Part shown: positions 52,101 through 60,857 of the stretch, in pieces | How the letters are laid out: every line of letters starts with the position of its first letter | Position numbering within the stretch: position 1 is the stretch's first letter | NCBI RefSeq assembly: GCF_034676725.1 | Contig: NZ_JAUCBR010000007.1 | Coordinates: 51,382 to 115,381, forward strand | Length of the DNA: 64,000 nt | Direction: 5' to 3' | Source of the DNA: Denitromonas sp. | GTDB lineage: Bacteria; Pseudomonadota; Gammaproteobacteria; Burkholderiales; Rhodocyclaceae | Program-made: the position numbers and the translations under genes | Notes under the pieces: model-generated | What the model saw: only the letters and a program-made list of their open reading frames with translations | The model's database searches: none | Told to the model about the DNA's origin: nothing

Positions 52101-52776
52101 ATGAAAAAAGCACACCTTGCTGGCCGCAGTTGTCGCCAGCGGCAGCATCCTGTTGTCGGGCTGCGCAACAACCGACATGCAGGCCGCGATGGGGCAGATC
52201 AACGGCTCGCTCAGCGAGCTTGGAAAGGCGCTTGCCACGCCCGGAGCAGAAGGCTCTGGGCCTGCTGTCAGCAGTATCGGGCGAAGTGGCAGCAGTATGA
52301 CCAAGACCAAGCTAATGGGGGTTTTCAGCCGTTCGCCTTCCACCGATGGCCGTGCCCCGGAATGGCCGAAGGTTGCGATTACCAATCTCTCTATTCCCGC
52401 CGAGCAGGCTTCCGCTTCGCGAGCACGGCTCAAGGCTGGCGATTGCGTCGTCTTTGACGCTGTTTTGTGGTACGACGCGAAGAACAACGAGAAATTCAAC
52501 GATGTGTCACTCTGCGCCCCGGAACTTCCCAAGCGCAGCAACGACTTCGTGACCACATGGCGCACGTTCCCTATTAGCGGGAAAACCTCCGGGCAGGTGC
52601 GTGGCGAAGGCCCAACCCCGCCGTATTCCAAGCTACCCAGCGACTCGCTGATGGATCGCTGGATGACTGGCCCCGGCATCTACTTCGTCGGTTCAATGTT
52701 GACCATGATGGGGTATGACCCACAGTTCAGCGTCGATGACCGCCGCTTCTGGGTGAAGAATGTGCGGGGAAGCTGA
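52101..52776 (+). CDS. Lipoprotein with a frameshift in its signal peptide A6 tract
   Basis: A strong AAGGAG precedes ATG 52101, but the six A residues at 52104-52109 put it out of frame. With five A the product would begin MKKHTLLAAVVASGSILLSGC, a textbook lipoprotein signal. The downstream frame (from TTG 52117) runs to 52776 and encodes about 220 residues with conserved-looking composition and paired Cys. It is thus a real gene needing one-base slippage, or a sequence error or inactivating mutation. It ends the operon before a terminator. Confidence 0.72.
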
Positions 52777-52793
52777 TCCCTTCGCGCCAATAG

Positions 52794-52817
52794 AAAAGCC
52801 GCCCTCGGGCGGCTTTT
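52794..52817 (+). terminator. Rho-independent terminator of the dotD to lipoprotein region
   Basis: AAAAGCCGCCC and GGGCGGCTTTT form a stem with a TCG loop and a T run, 18 bp after the lipoprotein stop. Flanking A and T runs could let it work in both directions for the convergent gene at 52840. Confidence 0.85.
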
Positions 52818-52839
52818 TGCTGTCTGGCAGTCTGCCCTG

Positions 52840-53190
52840 TTAGGGCGCGGGCGAGTTCCAGTCGTCGTCTGCGCTCAGGCCCACTTCATCCATGCGGCGA
52901 GCGTTGGCGCTCTGGAGCCACTGCTGGTCAAGATTGACCTCTTGTGCGGCGTTCTCGATTGCCAGTTCGCGGGTGATGATCGCTTCTTCCAACTGAGCAA
53001 CGAGCTGCGGCTGCGGCTCGCGGTACTCGGCAAGCAAGTTGCGCGACACGTCCGGGGGCAACTGGTTGATGGCAGAGCGCACCTCGCGACCGTAATCGGC
53101 CAGCACGGGCTGTTTCGCGATAACGATCTCGGCGCTCTGGGAAGGGAACACAGAGGCCGTCACGCTTTGGAATTGTTGGGCTGATGCCAT
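52840..53190 (-). CDS. Small hypothetical protein
   Basis: The product has 116 residues, acidic and helical, with AAGGAG seven bases before its ATG. It is the last of four genes reading left from 55070. No membrane segment or motif is recognised. Confidence 0.75.
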   Translation of the reverse strand: MASAQQFQSVTASVFPSQSAEIVIAKQPVLADYGREVRSAINQLPPDVSRNLLAEYREPQPQLVAQLEEAIITRELAIENAAQEVNLDQQWLQSANARRMDEVGLSADDDWNSPAP

Positions 53191-53201
53191 GCTGTATCTC
53201 C

Positions 53202-53783
53202 TTACATGTCAAAGTCGTCGCTGCGGTCGAGCGTGTCGTACCGCGACAGGATTGCGTCGGCATCTGCTTCCAGATAGGCCGTCTCGGCGCTCTTGAGTGC
53301 CGTTCCGACAAACTCGCTCTCGGTGGTCATGGCAAGTGCCTGATCGCGCAATAGGGACTTGAGTTGCCGTCTGTCCTGTGTAGAACCGGGCGTTTCCTCG
53401 ATAGATCGGAACGCATCCATGTACTTGCCGTGCAGGGTCTGATGGGCCTGCGTGTTGCCCGCGCTCGCGTCATCAGCCAACTCCACCGTGGCTACCACGG
53501 CGGCGCTGATCGCGGTAAAGGTACGCACTTCGGCCTCGCGGCTCTGCAACACGCGCTCGGTCTTGAGGACGTGCGGCGGAGTGCTGCGCATCCAGCCGGA
53601 CTCCTGATCCGCCAGCGTCTCAATCGACAAGCGCAGCTTCTCGCCGTCTGCGCCTTCACGCAGCGCGGCCAGAGCCACGTTATCGAAGGTGATACCGGCA
53701 TTGCCGGACGCTTCGATAGCCTTGGCTCGCATCATGGCGGCACCGATCACAAATCGGCTTGCTTCGCGTATTGATAGCTGCAT
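53202..53783 (-). CDS. Hypothetical soluble helical protein
   Basis: The product has 193 residues from ATG 53783; an in-frame GTG nine bases upstream overlaps the preceding gene. It is acidic and helical throughout with no known motif. It lies 11 bp before the 52840-53190 gene in the same transcript. Confidence 0.72.
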   Translation of the reverse strand: MQLSIREASRFVIGAAMMRAKAIEASGNAGITFDNVALAALREGADGEKLRLSIETLADQESGWMRSTPPHVLKTERVLQSREAEVRTFTAISAAVVATVELADDASAGNTQAHQTLHGKYMDAFRSIEETPGSTQDRRQLKSLLRDQALAMTTESEFVGTALKSAETAYLEADADAILSRYDTLDRSDDFDM

Positions 53784-53788
53784 GAGTA

Positions 53789-54628
53789 TCACATCTCGGG
53801 AGCCGAGTTATCCTCGGCTCGACTCAATCGGGTTTCTAACAACGTCTTCACGTCCTCCAGTGCTTCGGCACCACCGGGCATCAGCCGGGTAGTGACGGAG
53901 CTTGCTATGTCCAACAGCACCCCATTCGGACTGTAGGGGTTGTCGATGAACAGGCGGGCATTGCCCGGCGTCATCGTGGTGTGGTCAAACATCTGCTGGA
54001 TTTGGTCGGCATCCCGGCAGACTGGAACCAGAAAAGGCGCAAAACGCCCTTCATAGCACTCAACTATAGCATCGAAGACGTTTTGTTTCTCGCTGTTTAG
54101 AGCAATTTCCTCGATCTTCATGCGATTTCCGATATGTGCGGCTACGGCCAAGCGCACATCGGAATCCGGGTGTTCGACCAGAGGGGCAAGCACAGCCGGG
54201 CGGGTGCCCATGTTCACCGCAAGCGCACGCATGGCGTAAGCGTGCTGCGAACAATGCTCCACCAGTGCGAATTGGACTGCCTCGGGAATGTGTCGCTGTT
54301 GCGCAGCGGCTGTCGCCACTGCGCTAGAGTCCTTTCCCGCGATCAGCATTTCCACCTGCTCTTTGGCTGGAACGCCCCGGCTCTCGGCGTAAAAGAACTG
54401 GATGACCCTCTGTTGGTTGGCGTCGCTGAAATCAGCAAACCGGCGCTCCAGCGCCTCTTCCATGCGGTCGAAGGCGCTCTGCACGAGATCGTCCAGTCGC
54501 TTGCCTGCGTCTGCCACTGCGTCGATGTTCGCGTGCAGGACAACGCCGACGCGCTTCATGATGGGGCCAAGGCTTGCCCGCGTGGCAAGGAACTCCTGTG
54601 CTCTCAGAAACGACGGCTTCCTCTCCAT
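53789..54628 (-). CDS. Hypothetical HEAT-repeat-like protein
   Basis: The product has 279 residues. A helical array includes LAPLVEHPDSDVRLAVAAHIGN, typical of a HEAT/PBS-lyase-like repeat unit, so it may be a protein-binding scaffold. It lies 13 bp after the 54642-55070 gene, divergent from dotA. Function is unknown. Confidence 0.75.
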   Translation of the reverse strand: MERKPSFLRAQEFLATRASLGPIMKRVGVVLHANIDAVADAGKRLDDLVQSAFDRMEEALERRFADFSDANQQRVIQFFYAESRGVPAKEQVEMLIAGKDSSAVATAAAQQRHIPEAVQFALVEHCSQHAYAMRALAVNMGTRPAVLAPLVEHPDSDVRLAVAAHIGNRMKIEEIALNSEKQNVFDAIVECYEGRFAPFLVPVCRDADQIQQMFDHTTMTPGNARLFIDNPYSPNGVLLDIASSVTTRLMPGGAEALEDVKTLLETRLSRAEDNSAPEM

Positions 54629-54641
54629 GCGTCGCCTCCGT

Positions 54642-55070
54642 TCAGCTTGTCAGCAGCGTCGTCCCGGTGGCGTGCAGCACCGTGGAGCGCACATCGGGGA
54701 TAAAGACAATCACTTCCGCCTCGCCGTCGAGCGGGTAGTGAACCATGTCGGTTCCCGTGTCCTGTAGCTCTTTGGCGATGGCTGTGCCGATGGCTGTCAG
54801 GGCCAGCGGCGAGACGGAGCCGGGTCGTGTCATTGTGTCACTTACCCCGGCATCACTAGAATGCTTGCCCACATCATGCACATACAGCGTCTCAAGCGAC
54901 ACGCCGGGGAAGAGATCGGGGATGAGGAAAGTGGCGGAAGCCCTTGCTGGAAGGGCGTTGAGCGCATCGAAGGCACTTGTCAGGTCGTTCGCCGAGACTG
55001 CGCGGGCGAGATCGGCGGGGATGCGCTCTTGCACCCAGCTAACGGCCTTGTCAAAATTCTCGCGTAACAT
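54642..55070 (-). CDS. Hypothetical protein, first gene divergent from dotA
   Basis: The product has 142 residues, soluble, with a strand-rich C-terminus (AEVIVFIPDVRSTVLHATGTTL). It starts the four-gene minus-strand operon sharing an intergenic region with dotA. No family is recognised. Confidence 0.72.
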   Translation of the reverse strand: MLRENFDKAVSWVQERIPADLARAVSANDLTSAFDALNALPARASATFLIPDLFPGVSLETLYVHDVGKHSSDAGVSDTMTRPGSVSPLALTAIGTAIAKELQDTGTDMVHYPLDGEAEVIVFIPDVRSTVLHATGTTLLTS

Positions 55071-55074
55071 ATTT

Positions 55075-55104
55075 TTGATTGTCCGGTAGTTTCTCGGTTA
55101 AAAT
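55075..55104 (+). promoter_or_regulatory. Candidate dotA promoter
   Basis: TTGATT (55075-55080) and TAAAAT (55099-55104) are 18 bp apart, about 50 bp before the dotA start. No 11-bp repeat array occurs here, unlike the other transfer operons. Confidence 0.5.
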
Positions 55105-55152
55105 CGCTTTAAGTTTATATCCTTGCCGTTTGATTGAAAAGGGGTGATCCAC

Positions 55153-58100
55153 ATGGCTCAAATGCCGTTTTCCCCGTGCGACGACGCCTCGGCCTGCACC
55201 GATGCGTCCGTTGACATGTTGCGGCGCATCTTCGGCGGGGTTGTCGATGCGTTAGTAACCGGGGCTGATCCTGACACCGTTGCTGCCAGCAGCAACATCC
55301 TTGCCACCATGTTCAGCTTCTTCAATAGTGGGATTCTCATTATTGGCAGCCTGATCGTCAGCTACGTCGCGGTCATGGGGACGCTGAATACCGCCAACGA
55401 TGGCGAGGCAATGGGGCGCAACTGGTCGTCGCTCTGGACGCCCGTGCGGATCGTGGCCGGGGGCGCGGTACTGCTCCCAACCACAAGCGGCTTTAGCTTC
55501 ATCCAGCTTGTCGTGATGATGTTCGCGCTATGGGGTGTGGGCTTCGCCAACGGCACCTACAAGACCGGGATGGCGATGGGTATCCTCTCGCCGGACGGGG
55601 TAGTGCAGGGCGTCAATCAGCCCGGCACCTACTATGGGATGCGTGACTTTGCGCGGCAGTATTTGGCGGCATCCTATTGCGCTAGGTCTGCAAACAGCAT
55701 CTATGCCGATGGCGGAGTTTCACCGCAAGTGCAGGCCAATCCTACTCAGGACAAGATCAAGACTACGGACGGGCGCACCGAATACACGTTCTACATCAAG
55801 GATCGAAACGCCACGACCAACCTTGCCGGTGGCGAGCCGTTCTGCGGAACGGTCAACGTCGCTCGCTACACCGCGCAGGCGATGTCCGATCCTACCGCCG
55901 CTGCACTGGAGCAGCTTCGAGCGGCAGTGCAAGACAAGAAGGTGACTGCTGCTGCTGACATGATGCAGGAACTGGAAGCATGGGTGAATACGTGGCCCAG
56001 CGACATCAACCAGCCCGGATGGGAGAACGTCGATTCCGACAAGTTCAACACCATCGTGAAGAAGTACGAGGACAAGGTTGCAACCGACCTTTCGTCCTCG
56101 GTCACTGGCAATCAGGCTGGGGTCGATTCGGGCCTCACTTCCTTCGCCAACTCGCTCACCTCTGACGGGTGGTCTGCCGCAGGTGGTTGGTTCCAGCGCG
56201 TTGGCATGGTGCGTGGTCAGATTGCGAACGTGATGTCTGAGTCGGTCGGCTCGGTCACTGCGCCGTCGCTGTCGGCGCTTCCCGCCGATGCGCGTTCGAC
56301 GTTTCTGTCGAACAGCGTCACCACGGTCACCGAGGCGATCAACAAGAAGTCCGAAGAAAAGGCCAGTTACGCAAGTTCGAATACGGCCAAGCCGGAAGAC
56401 ATTGCCAGCCTGATCCCGAAGGACGCGCAGAGTGACATCAACCCCGGTTCGATCAAGGCCAACATGGACGCCAAGATGTCGTCCTTCGTCAACCGCACGA
56501 TGCAGGACGTAGTGGAAATCGCAACCGGCGCTAATGGCCCCGGCACCACGCCTCTGTGCGGCACTGCGGGCCAGATGGGGGGGTCGCTCAATCGCATGAA
56601 GTGCGTCGGCGACTATCTTGCGGTTGCTCGCGCAGGCATTGCCGTTGCTGACGTTGCGATCAAGACGGCGGCTACCGCTTTGCGCGTCGTCGCGGGCACG
56701 CTCTCATCCGTCAAAGGCGTCGGCACCGGCCTCGATCTCGACAAGGTGGTGACGCCGATCTGGGATTGGGTGATCGAGGTGCCCGTCAAGCAGCTTGCCA
56801 TGATGGCCTCGTACATCGAGCCTCTGGCCTTCTACTTCGGCGTCTTCCTGCCCAGCCTTCCGTACACGATTTTCATGATCGTGGTGGTCGGCTGGATTCT
56901 GGCGGTGCTCCAGTCGATCATTGCCGCGCCCCTGTGGGCGGTCATGCACATGACGCCCGACCGCACCTTCGTCGGAAGCCAGACGCAAGGCTACCTGCTC
57001 CTGCTGTCGCTATTCGCCCGCCCGGCGCTGGCCGTGGTCGGTCTGTTCGCCGCCGTTCTCGTTTCCGATCCCATCATCGACTACATCGCCAAGGGCTTCT
57101 TCGCCATGCGAGGCGCGGTTGTGTCCTCGACGGGGACGGTTGGCGCGATTGCCGAGTTCCTGACCTTCGCGTGGTGGTTCATGGTGTTCGGACTGACGCT
57201 CCTGCCCGTGCTCTACATGACGTTCGGCCTGCCGCAAATCCTGCCGGATCATGTGCTGCGTTGGATCGGCGCTGGCGTGAGCGACCTCGGCGAAACGAGC
57301 GCGGTCGGCCAGATGCGCGGCGGCATGGCCGCAGCCGGTGCTGGCGTCGGCGCTGCCGCAGGCCGCCTCGGTAACACACCCAAGGCGCGTCTGGGCCGTG
57401 GTGGCGGCCTTCTGCCGGACGACACGCCTCCGGGCGGTGGTTCTCCCGGTGGCGGAGGTGGTGGCGGTCGCAGTGGTGGCGGCGGTCGTTTGGCGCAGAC
57501 CCTCAACACGAACCCGCAAGGGGTTGCCCCTCAAGCGCCGGAAATGCAGGCTCCGCCGCCTAGTCCGCCAGCGGATAACCGCCGTATGCGAGACAAGGTT
57601 GGCGAAGCCGCAGGCGTTGCGATTGGACGTGGAATCACTGGCGGCACGGCTGCCGCCGTCCGCACTGTGGGCCGTGCTGGAACCGTTGCGCTGTCGGCGG
57701 GCGCGGCTGGCGTTTCCGCCTATCAGGACTCTGACGGGGCGTCATTCGGCGAGCGGCTCGGTAACGCAAGACTGGCGGCAACCGGCGCTGGCATCATCGC
57801 GGGCACCGCCGCTGCGAAGATGACCGGCAGGGACTTTGCCAAGGCGGGGGAAACCGCCCTCAGCGAAGGCAAGGCCGCTTACTCGGAGGGCGCTGACGCC
57901 CGCATCGCTGCATTCAAGTCGGAGCTGCGTGGCGAAGCGCCGATCAGTGCGGGATCGCCGGGCGGGAGCGGTGCGGTGGATAGCTCCTACGATTCTCGGT
58001 ATGCCCCGCCACCGTCTGACACGAATGCCGCTGGCGTTGCTGCGGGGGCCGTGGGCGCGGCTACTGCTGCCGCTTCGTCCTCGGCGGGCGCTGCTGCTGG

Positions 58101-58404
58101 CCCAAGCGCGACGCTCAGCACCGGAGGGAACGCCCCGTTGGGGGAGGTAGCCGGTGATGATGGATACGGGCAAGGTGAATCGGCAGCCAGCGCCGCAGCA
58201 ATGGCTGCTGGGGTTTCCCGTGCAGGAGCCGCCGATTCACCTTCCGTCATCGCCGCCATGCCTTCCTATGGCCCATCGGACGACCCTATGGCCCATCCGC
58301 GTGACCGCTTCGGGGGTGATCCGGGGGATGCCTATAGTGCAGCCGTGTTGCAACAGGACTCCTCTCGACCATCTGAGCCGGAACCGCCGAGTCTTGGCGA
58401 GTAA
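55153..58404 (+). CDS. dotA: DotA/TraY polytopic inner-membrane protein
   Basis: The product has 1083 residues from ATG 55153, with AAAAGGGG eight bases upstream; GTG 55144 is too close to that site. Hydrophobic helices cluster at about 52-78 and 95-130, a large periplasmic region with Cys follows, then about five helices between 545 and 700, the DotA/TraY plan. The last 370 residues are Gly/Ala/Pro-rich and low-complexity. It stands alone with its own promoter and a strong terminator. Confidence 0.92.
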   Translation: MAQMPFSPCDDASACTDASVDMLRRIFGGVVDALVTGADPDTVAASSNILATMFSFFNSGILIIGSLIVSYVAVMGTLNTANDGEAMGRNWSSLWTPVRIVAGGAVLLPTTSGFSFIQLVVMMFALWGVGFANGTYKTGMAMGILSPDGVVQGVNQPGTYYGMRDFARQYLAASYCARSANSIYADGGVSPQVQANPTQDKIKTTDGRTEYTFYIKDRNATTNLAGGEPFCGTVNVARYTAQAMSDPTAAALEQLRAAVQDKKVTAAADMMQELEAWVNTWPSDINQPGWENVDSDKFNTIVKKYEDKVATDLSSSVTGNQAGVDSGLTSFANSLTSDGWSAAGGWFQRVGMVRGQIANVMSESVGSVTAPSLSALPADARSTFLSNSVTTVTEAINKKSEEKASYASSNTAKPEDIASLIPKDAQSDINPGSIKANMDAKMSSFVNRTMQDVVEIATGANGPGTTPLCGTAGQMGGSLNRMKCVGDYLAVARAGIAVADVAIKTAATALRVVAGTLSSVKGVGTGLDLDKVVTPIWDWVIEVPVKQLAMMASYIEPLAFYFGVFLPSLPYTIFMIVVVGWILAVLQSIIAAPLWAVMHMTPDRTFVGSQTQGYLLLLSLFARPALAVVGLFAAVLVSDPIIDYIAKGFFAMRGAVVSSTGTVGAIAEFLTFAWWFMVFGLTLLPVLYMTFGLPQILPDHVLRWIGAGVSDLGETSAVGQMRGGMAAAGAGVGAAAGRLGNTPKARLGRGGGLLPDDTPPGGGSPGGGGGGGRSGGGGRLAQTLNTNPQGVAPQAPEMQAPPPSPPADNRRMRDKVGEAAGVAIGRGITGGTAAAVRTVGRAGTVALSAGAAGVSAYQDSDGASFGERLGNARLAATGAGIIAGTAAAKMTGRDFAKAGETALSEGKAAYSEGADARIAAFKSELRGEAPISAGSPGGSGAVDSSYDSRYAPPPSDTNAAGVAAGAVGAATAAASSSAGAAAGPSATLSTGGNAPLGEVAGDDGYGQGESAASAAAMAAGVSRAGAADSPSVIAAMPSYGPSDDPMAHPRDRFGGDPGDAYSAAVLQQDSSRPSEPEPPSLGE

Positions 58405-58408
58405 CCAG

Positions 58409-58445
58409 ATAGCAAAAAGCCCGCACGCAGCGGGCTTTTTGCTAT
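58409..58445. terminator. Bidirectional terminator between dotA and the AbiEii-like gene
   Basis: ATAGCAAAAAGCCCG and CGGGCTTTTTGCTAT are perfect 15-bp arms. A and T runs inside the arms let the hairpin terminate both the rightward dotA and the leftward AbiEii-like transcripts. Confidence 0.9.
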
Positions 58446-58458
58446 GGAACGAGAAGCC

Positions 58459-59463
58459 TCACGGTTCACATCCGTTCTCGCTCTGCGTCTTGGCGAATTG
58501 AACTTGCAGTTCGGATGCGTTGCGTTCGATCCCGGGCAGAATCTCAGTCTGTCGGGATGCCGTCACTGCACCGGGGCTGTGTTTGAGAATCGCATCACGT
58601 ACATCTTCCGGCAATTGGCCGTGTTCAGAGATGCTTTCGAGAATGGTGGCTTCCTCGGCTTGATGCCAATCCGCCTCATAAGGGTTGTTCGCGCAAGACA
58701 CTGCCTCAACTGCATGACCCCAGAAACAATAAGCTGTCCCAGCGGTGTTTTTCAGCGTTGACAGGTGCTCGATCCGCTTGACAACTTCCAAGCGGCTCAC
58801 CGCGATTTCTTCTGCGATGCAATGCAATCGGAGAGCAAGCTGGTCAAGTTCGACCAGATCGGGGATCAGATCATCTTCGTCGTAATCCGCTTGGTATCTG
58901 GATACCAATACATCCGGGTCTTCGGCAAATGCCCGCAGCCTCGACGCGAGTTCATCGGTGAACACGGCAGGCCAGCGCCGAGCCACGAAATCCAGATCGT
59001 AGAGATCGCGCACCTTTGAGCGGGGATCATCCCCGTCATGTGCAGCCTTCAGTTTCTGGTCGATGATTCGTGGCAGGGATGCCACGCGGAGGCCGCGAAC
59101 AGAGCGCACCTCTGATTGTTGGGGCGGTGTCCGGTACGAGACTTCCAGCTTCAACGAGCGTTTCCCGTGCTCAGACTGATACCGCACCCGGTATCGCGTG
59201 ACAGTGGGCGTGTCTTTCAGTGGGTCGATACCATCAACCGTGATGCCGAATGGCACGCTGCGGCGAATGCGCGACTCCAAGTTGAGCTTATGGGGCGCGT
59301 CGAAATCCAAGTCCTCGGAGAAGCGGTCAAGGCCATAAGCAAGCAGCAAAGCCGTTCCACCTTTCAATACCAGCGGTGTATCGCCAATCCCTTTCAGGAC
59401 TGATCGCATCAATTGCTCATGGATTGCATCCCGAGGATTCAGATCGCGTTTTTGCGTTCCCAC
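58459..59463 (-). CDS. AbiEii/AbiGii-like nucleotidyltransferase
   Basis: The product has 334 residues. K34-G-G-T-A-L and R47-F-S-E-D-L-D-F form the nucleotidyltransferase signature of AbiEii toxins, with DQKLKAAHDGDDPRSKVRDLYDL downstream. AbiEii proteins of type IV toxin-antitoxin systems arrest growth, often giving phage defence. The usual AbiEi winged-helix antitoxin is absent; the upstream gene overlaps by 25 bp and may be its partner. Confidence 0.85.
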   Translation of the reverse strand: MGTQKRDLNPRDAIHEQLMRSVLKGIGDTPLVLKGGTALLLAYGLDRFSEDLDFDAPHKLNLESRIRRSVPFGITVDGIDPLKDTPTVTRYRVRYQSEHGKRSLKLEVSYRTPPQQSEVRSVRGLRVASLPRIIDQKLKAAHDGDDPRSKVRDLYDLDFVARRWPAVFTDELASRLRAFAEDPDVLVSRYQADYDEDDLIPDLVELDQLALRLHCIAEEIAVSRLEVVKRIEHLSTLKNTAGTAYCFWGHAVEAVSCANNPYEADWHQAEEATILESISEHGQLPEDVRDAILKHSPGAVTASRQTEILPGIERNASELQVQFAKTQSENGCEP

Positions 59464-59921
59464 TCAAGTACCTTTTCTTGTTGTTCTTGGGTGAGATGTT
59501 CGAGTGCCTTTGCCAGCAGGTCGAACACCTGCTGCTTATCGTTGTCGCGAGGCATCCAGTCATCCAGCACGACGAAATCCGGGGATTCGCCTCGCAACAC
59601 CGCTGCGAGGATGAGATCGGCAGTCGCCCTCGCATGGTTTGCAGCGTAGGCGATTGTGCTCTCATGAGGTATGCCCAGTTCGTCGAGGACTGCCGTGCAG
59701 TCATAGACACCAAGATCACCGAGAATTTCGGTCGTGTCGGTCGGGCAACCAACACCAGAGATGAACGAGCGCGAACGCCTCTCCCTCGGTCGGAAGAAAG
59801 TTTGTTCCATGTGCCAGTCGCCGGTTCCTGTGGGCGATGGCAGGTTGAGCGCGGCCATGCCGCCGAGGTAGTGCAGCCTTGATGTGGCAGGAATCGTGAC
59901 CGGGGCAAGCATGGCTTTCAT
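59439..59921 (-). CDS. Putative partner (antitoxin-like) of the AbiEii-like protein
   Basis: The product has 160 residues from ATG 59921, which overlaps the previous stop as TGATG. No winged helix is evident. The C-terminal half (LAAVLRGESPDFVVLDDWM, then LTQEQQEKVLEWERKNA) is helical. Overlap with the AbiEii-like gene suggests they work together, so antitoxin is an inference from position. Confidence 0.72.
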   Translation of the reverse strand: MKAMLAPVTIPATSRLHYLGGMAALNLPSPTGTGDWHMEQTFFRPRERRSRSFISGVGCPTDTTEILGDLGVYDCTAVLDELGIPHESTIAYAANHARATADLILAAVLRGESPDFVVLDDWMPRDNDKQQVFDLLAKALEHLTQEQQEKVLEWERKNAI

Positions 59922-60688
59922 CAGGGCACCCAATCCTCTTCGGGTTCCGGCTCTGTCGTGCGTAACTCGTTCTTTCGTCCGACAGATTGAAGCATGTTCA
60001 AAATAAACTGCCTTGTCTGCGGCAGCGATTTGGCGAACTCCGACTCATTTTCCGGGGGGGCTTTAATCCCTCCGGCCTCAAGCGCCTTGCTAACCTGTTG
60101 AGCGTACTTCTCCGCGAACAATTCCCGCACACGCTCGGCCTGCGGGGTGTCCTCGCTGGTCAGGTCTTCGAGCACCCGGCGTACCGAGTTCATGAAAACG
60201 AGGCTACGGTTGTACTGCCACAACTGCTCGGTGTGCTGCCGGGATTTCTCTTGGTATTTCGCATCCAGATCAGCAACCTGTTCCTGCAATCGTTGATTGG
60301 CCCCCTTGAGTGCCTCGATCAGTTCCCGGAGGTCTGAGTCCGACTTGCGCAGCTTGGCATTCTCGCCGCGCAGCTTGGTGTTCTCGCGCTCAAGTTCAGC
60401 CACCTTGGCTTCGAGCCGGTCGATCAGTTCGCGCTGTTGCACAAGCTCGGCCTTGATGCGCTCCTTCTCGGCGAAGTGCTGATGGGTATAGGCAAGTTGC
60501 TCTCGCAGCTTTTCGTTCGCCACCGCCGTGGCTTCGTTCCACCCCGAGACGCGGCCTTCTTCAAAGCCCTGCTGATAGCCTTCTTCCAGCCCTTCCTCGA
60601 TCCCCTGCTGGCGACCTTGGTGACGGCCAACATGCAGGTTGGCAATCGCATGGTCGATGGAACCGATGTAGCCTCCGTCCAAGCTCAT
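59921..60688 (-). CDS. Coiled-coil protein with GxxxG-type repeats
   Basis: The product has 255 residues from ATG 60688, with GGGAG eight bases upstream; a longer frame begins at 60769. HQGRQQGIEEGLEEGYQQGFEEGRVSG is a run of G-x3-G-like helices, as in FliH or Yae1-type proteins. A long coiled coil (about 60-165) with ELERENTKLRGENAKL follows. Function is unknown. Repeat array D lies just upstream. Confidence 0.75.
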   Translation of the reverse strand: MSLDGGYIGSIDHAIANLHVGRHQGRQQGIEEGLEEGYQQGFEEGRVSGWNEATAVANEKLREQLAYTHQHFAEKERIKAELVQQRELIDRLEAKVAELERENTKLRGENAKLRKSDSDLRELIEALKGANQRLQEQVADLDAKYQEKSRQHTEQLWQYNRSLVFMNSVRRVLEDLTSEDTPQAERVRELFAEKYAQQVSKALEAGGIKAPPENESEFAKSLPQTRQFILNMLQSVGRKNELRTTEPEPEEDWVP

Positions 60689-60788
60689 ATTGCTTCTCCC
60701 TGCGTGGTTAGTGTGTCCGGGCATGGCATGTCCCTCCAAAAAGACGGCATACCGGGCAGGATATGCCATTGGATAAAATAATAGGATT

Positions 60789-60857
60789 GTGGCGACATTG
60801 TGTCAATATGAATGTGGTAACAGTGTGGTTATAGTGTGGTGCCATTGTGGTTTCGTA
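60789..60857 (+). repeat. Array D of 11-bp phased direct repeats
   Basis: GTGG/GTGT starts fall at 60789, 60800, 60814, 60825, 60836 and 60847: six units, mostly 11 bp apart, for example GTGGTAACAGT. The array lies between the coiled-coil gene and its upstream neighbour and overlaps the last codons of the latter (stop at 60829). It is 16 kb from array C but in the same orientation. Confidence 0.75.
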
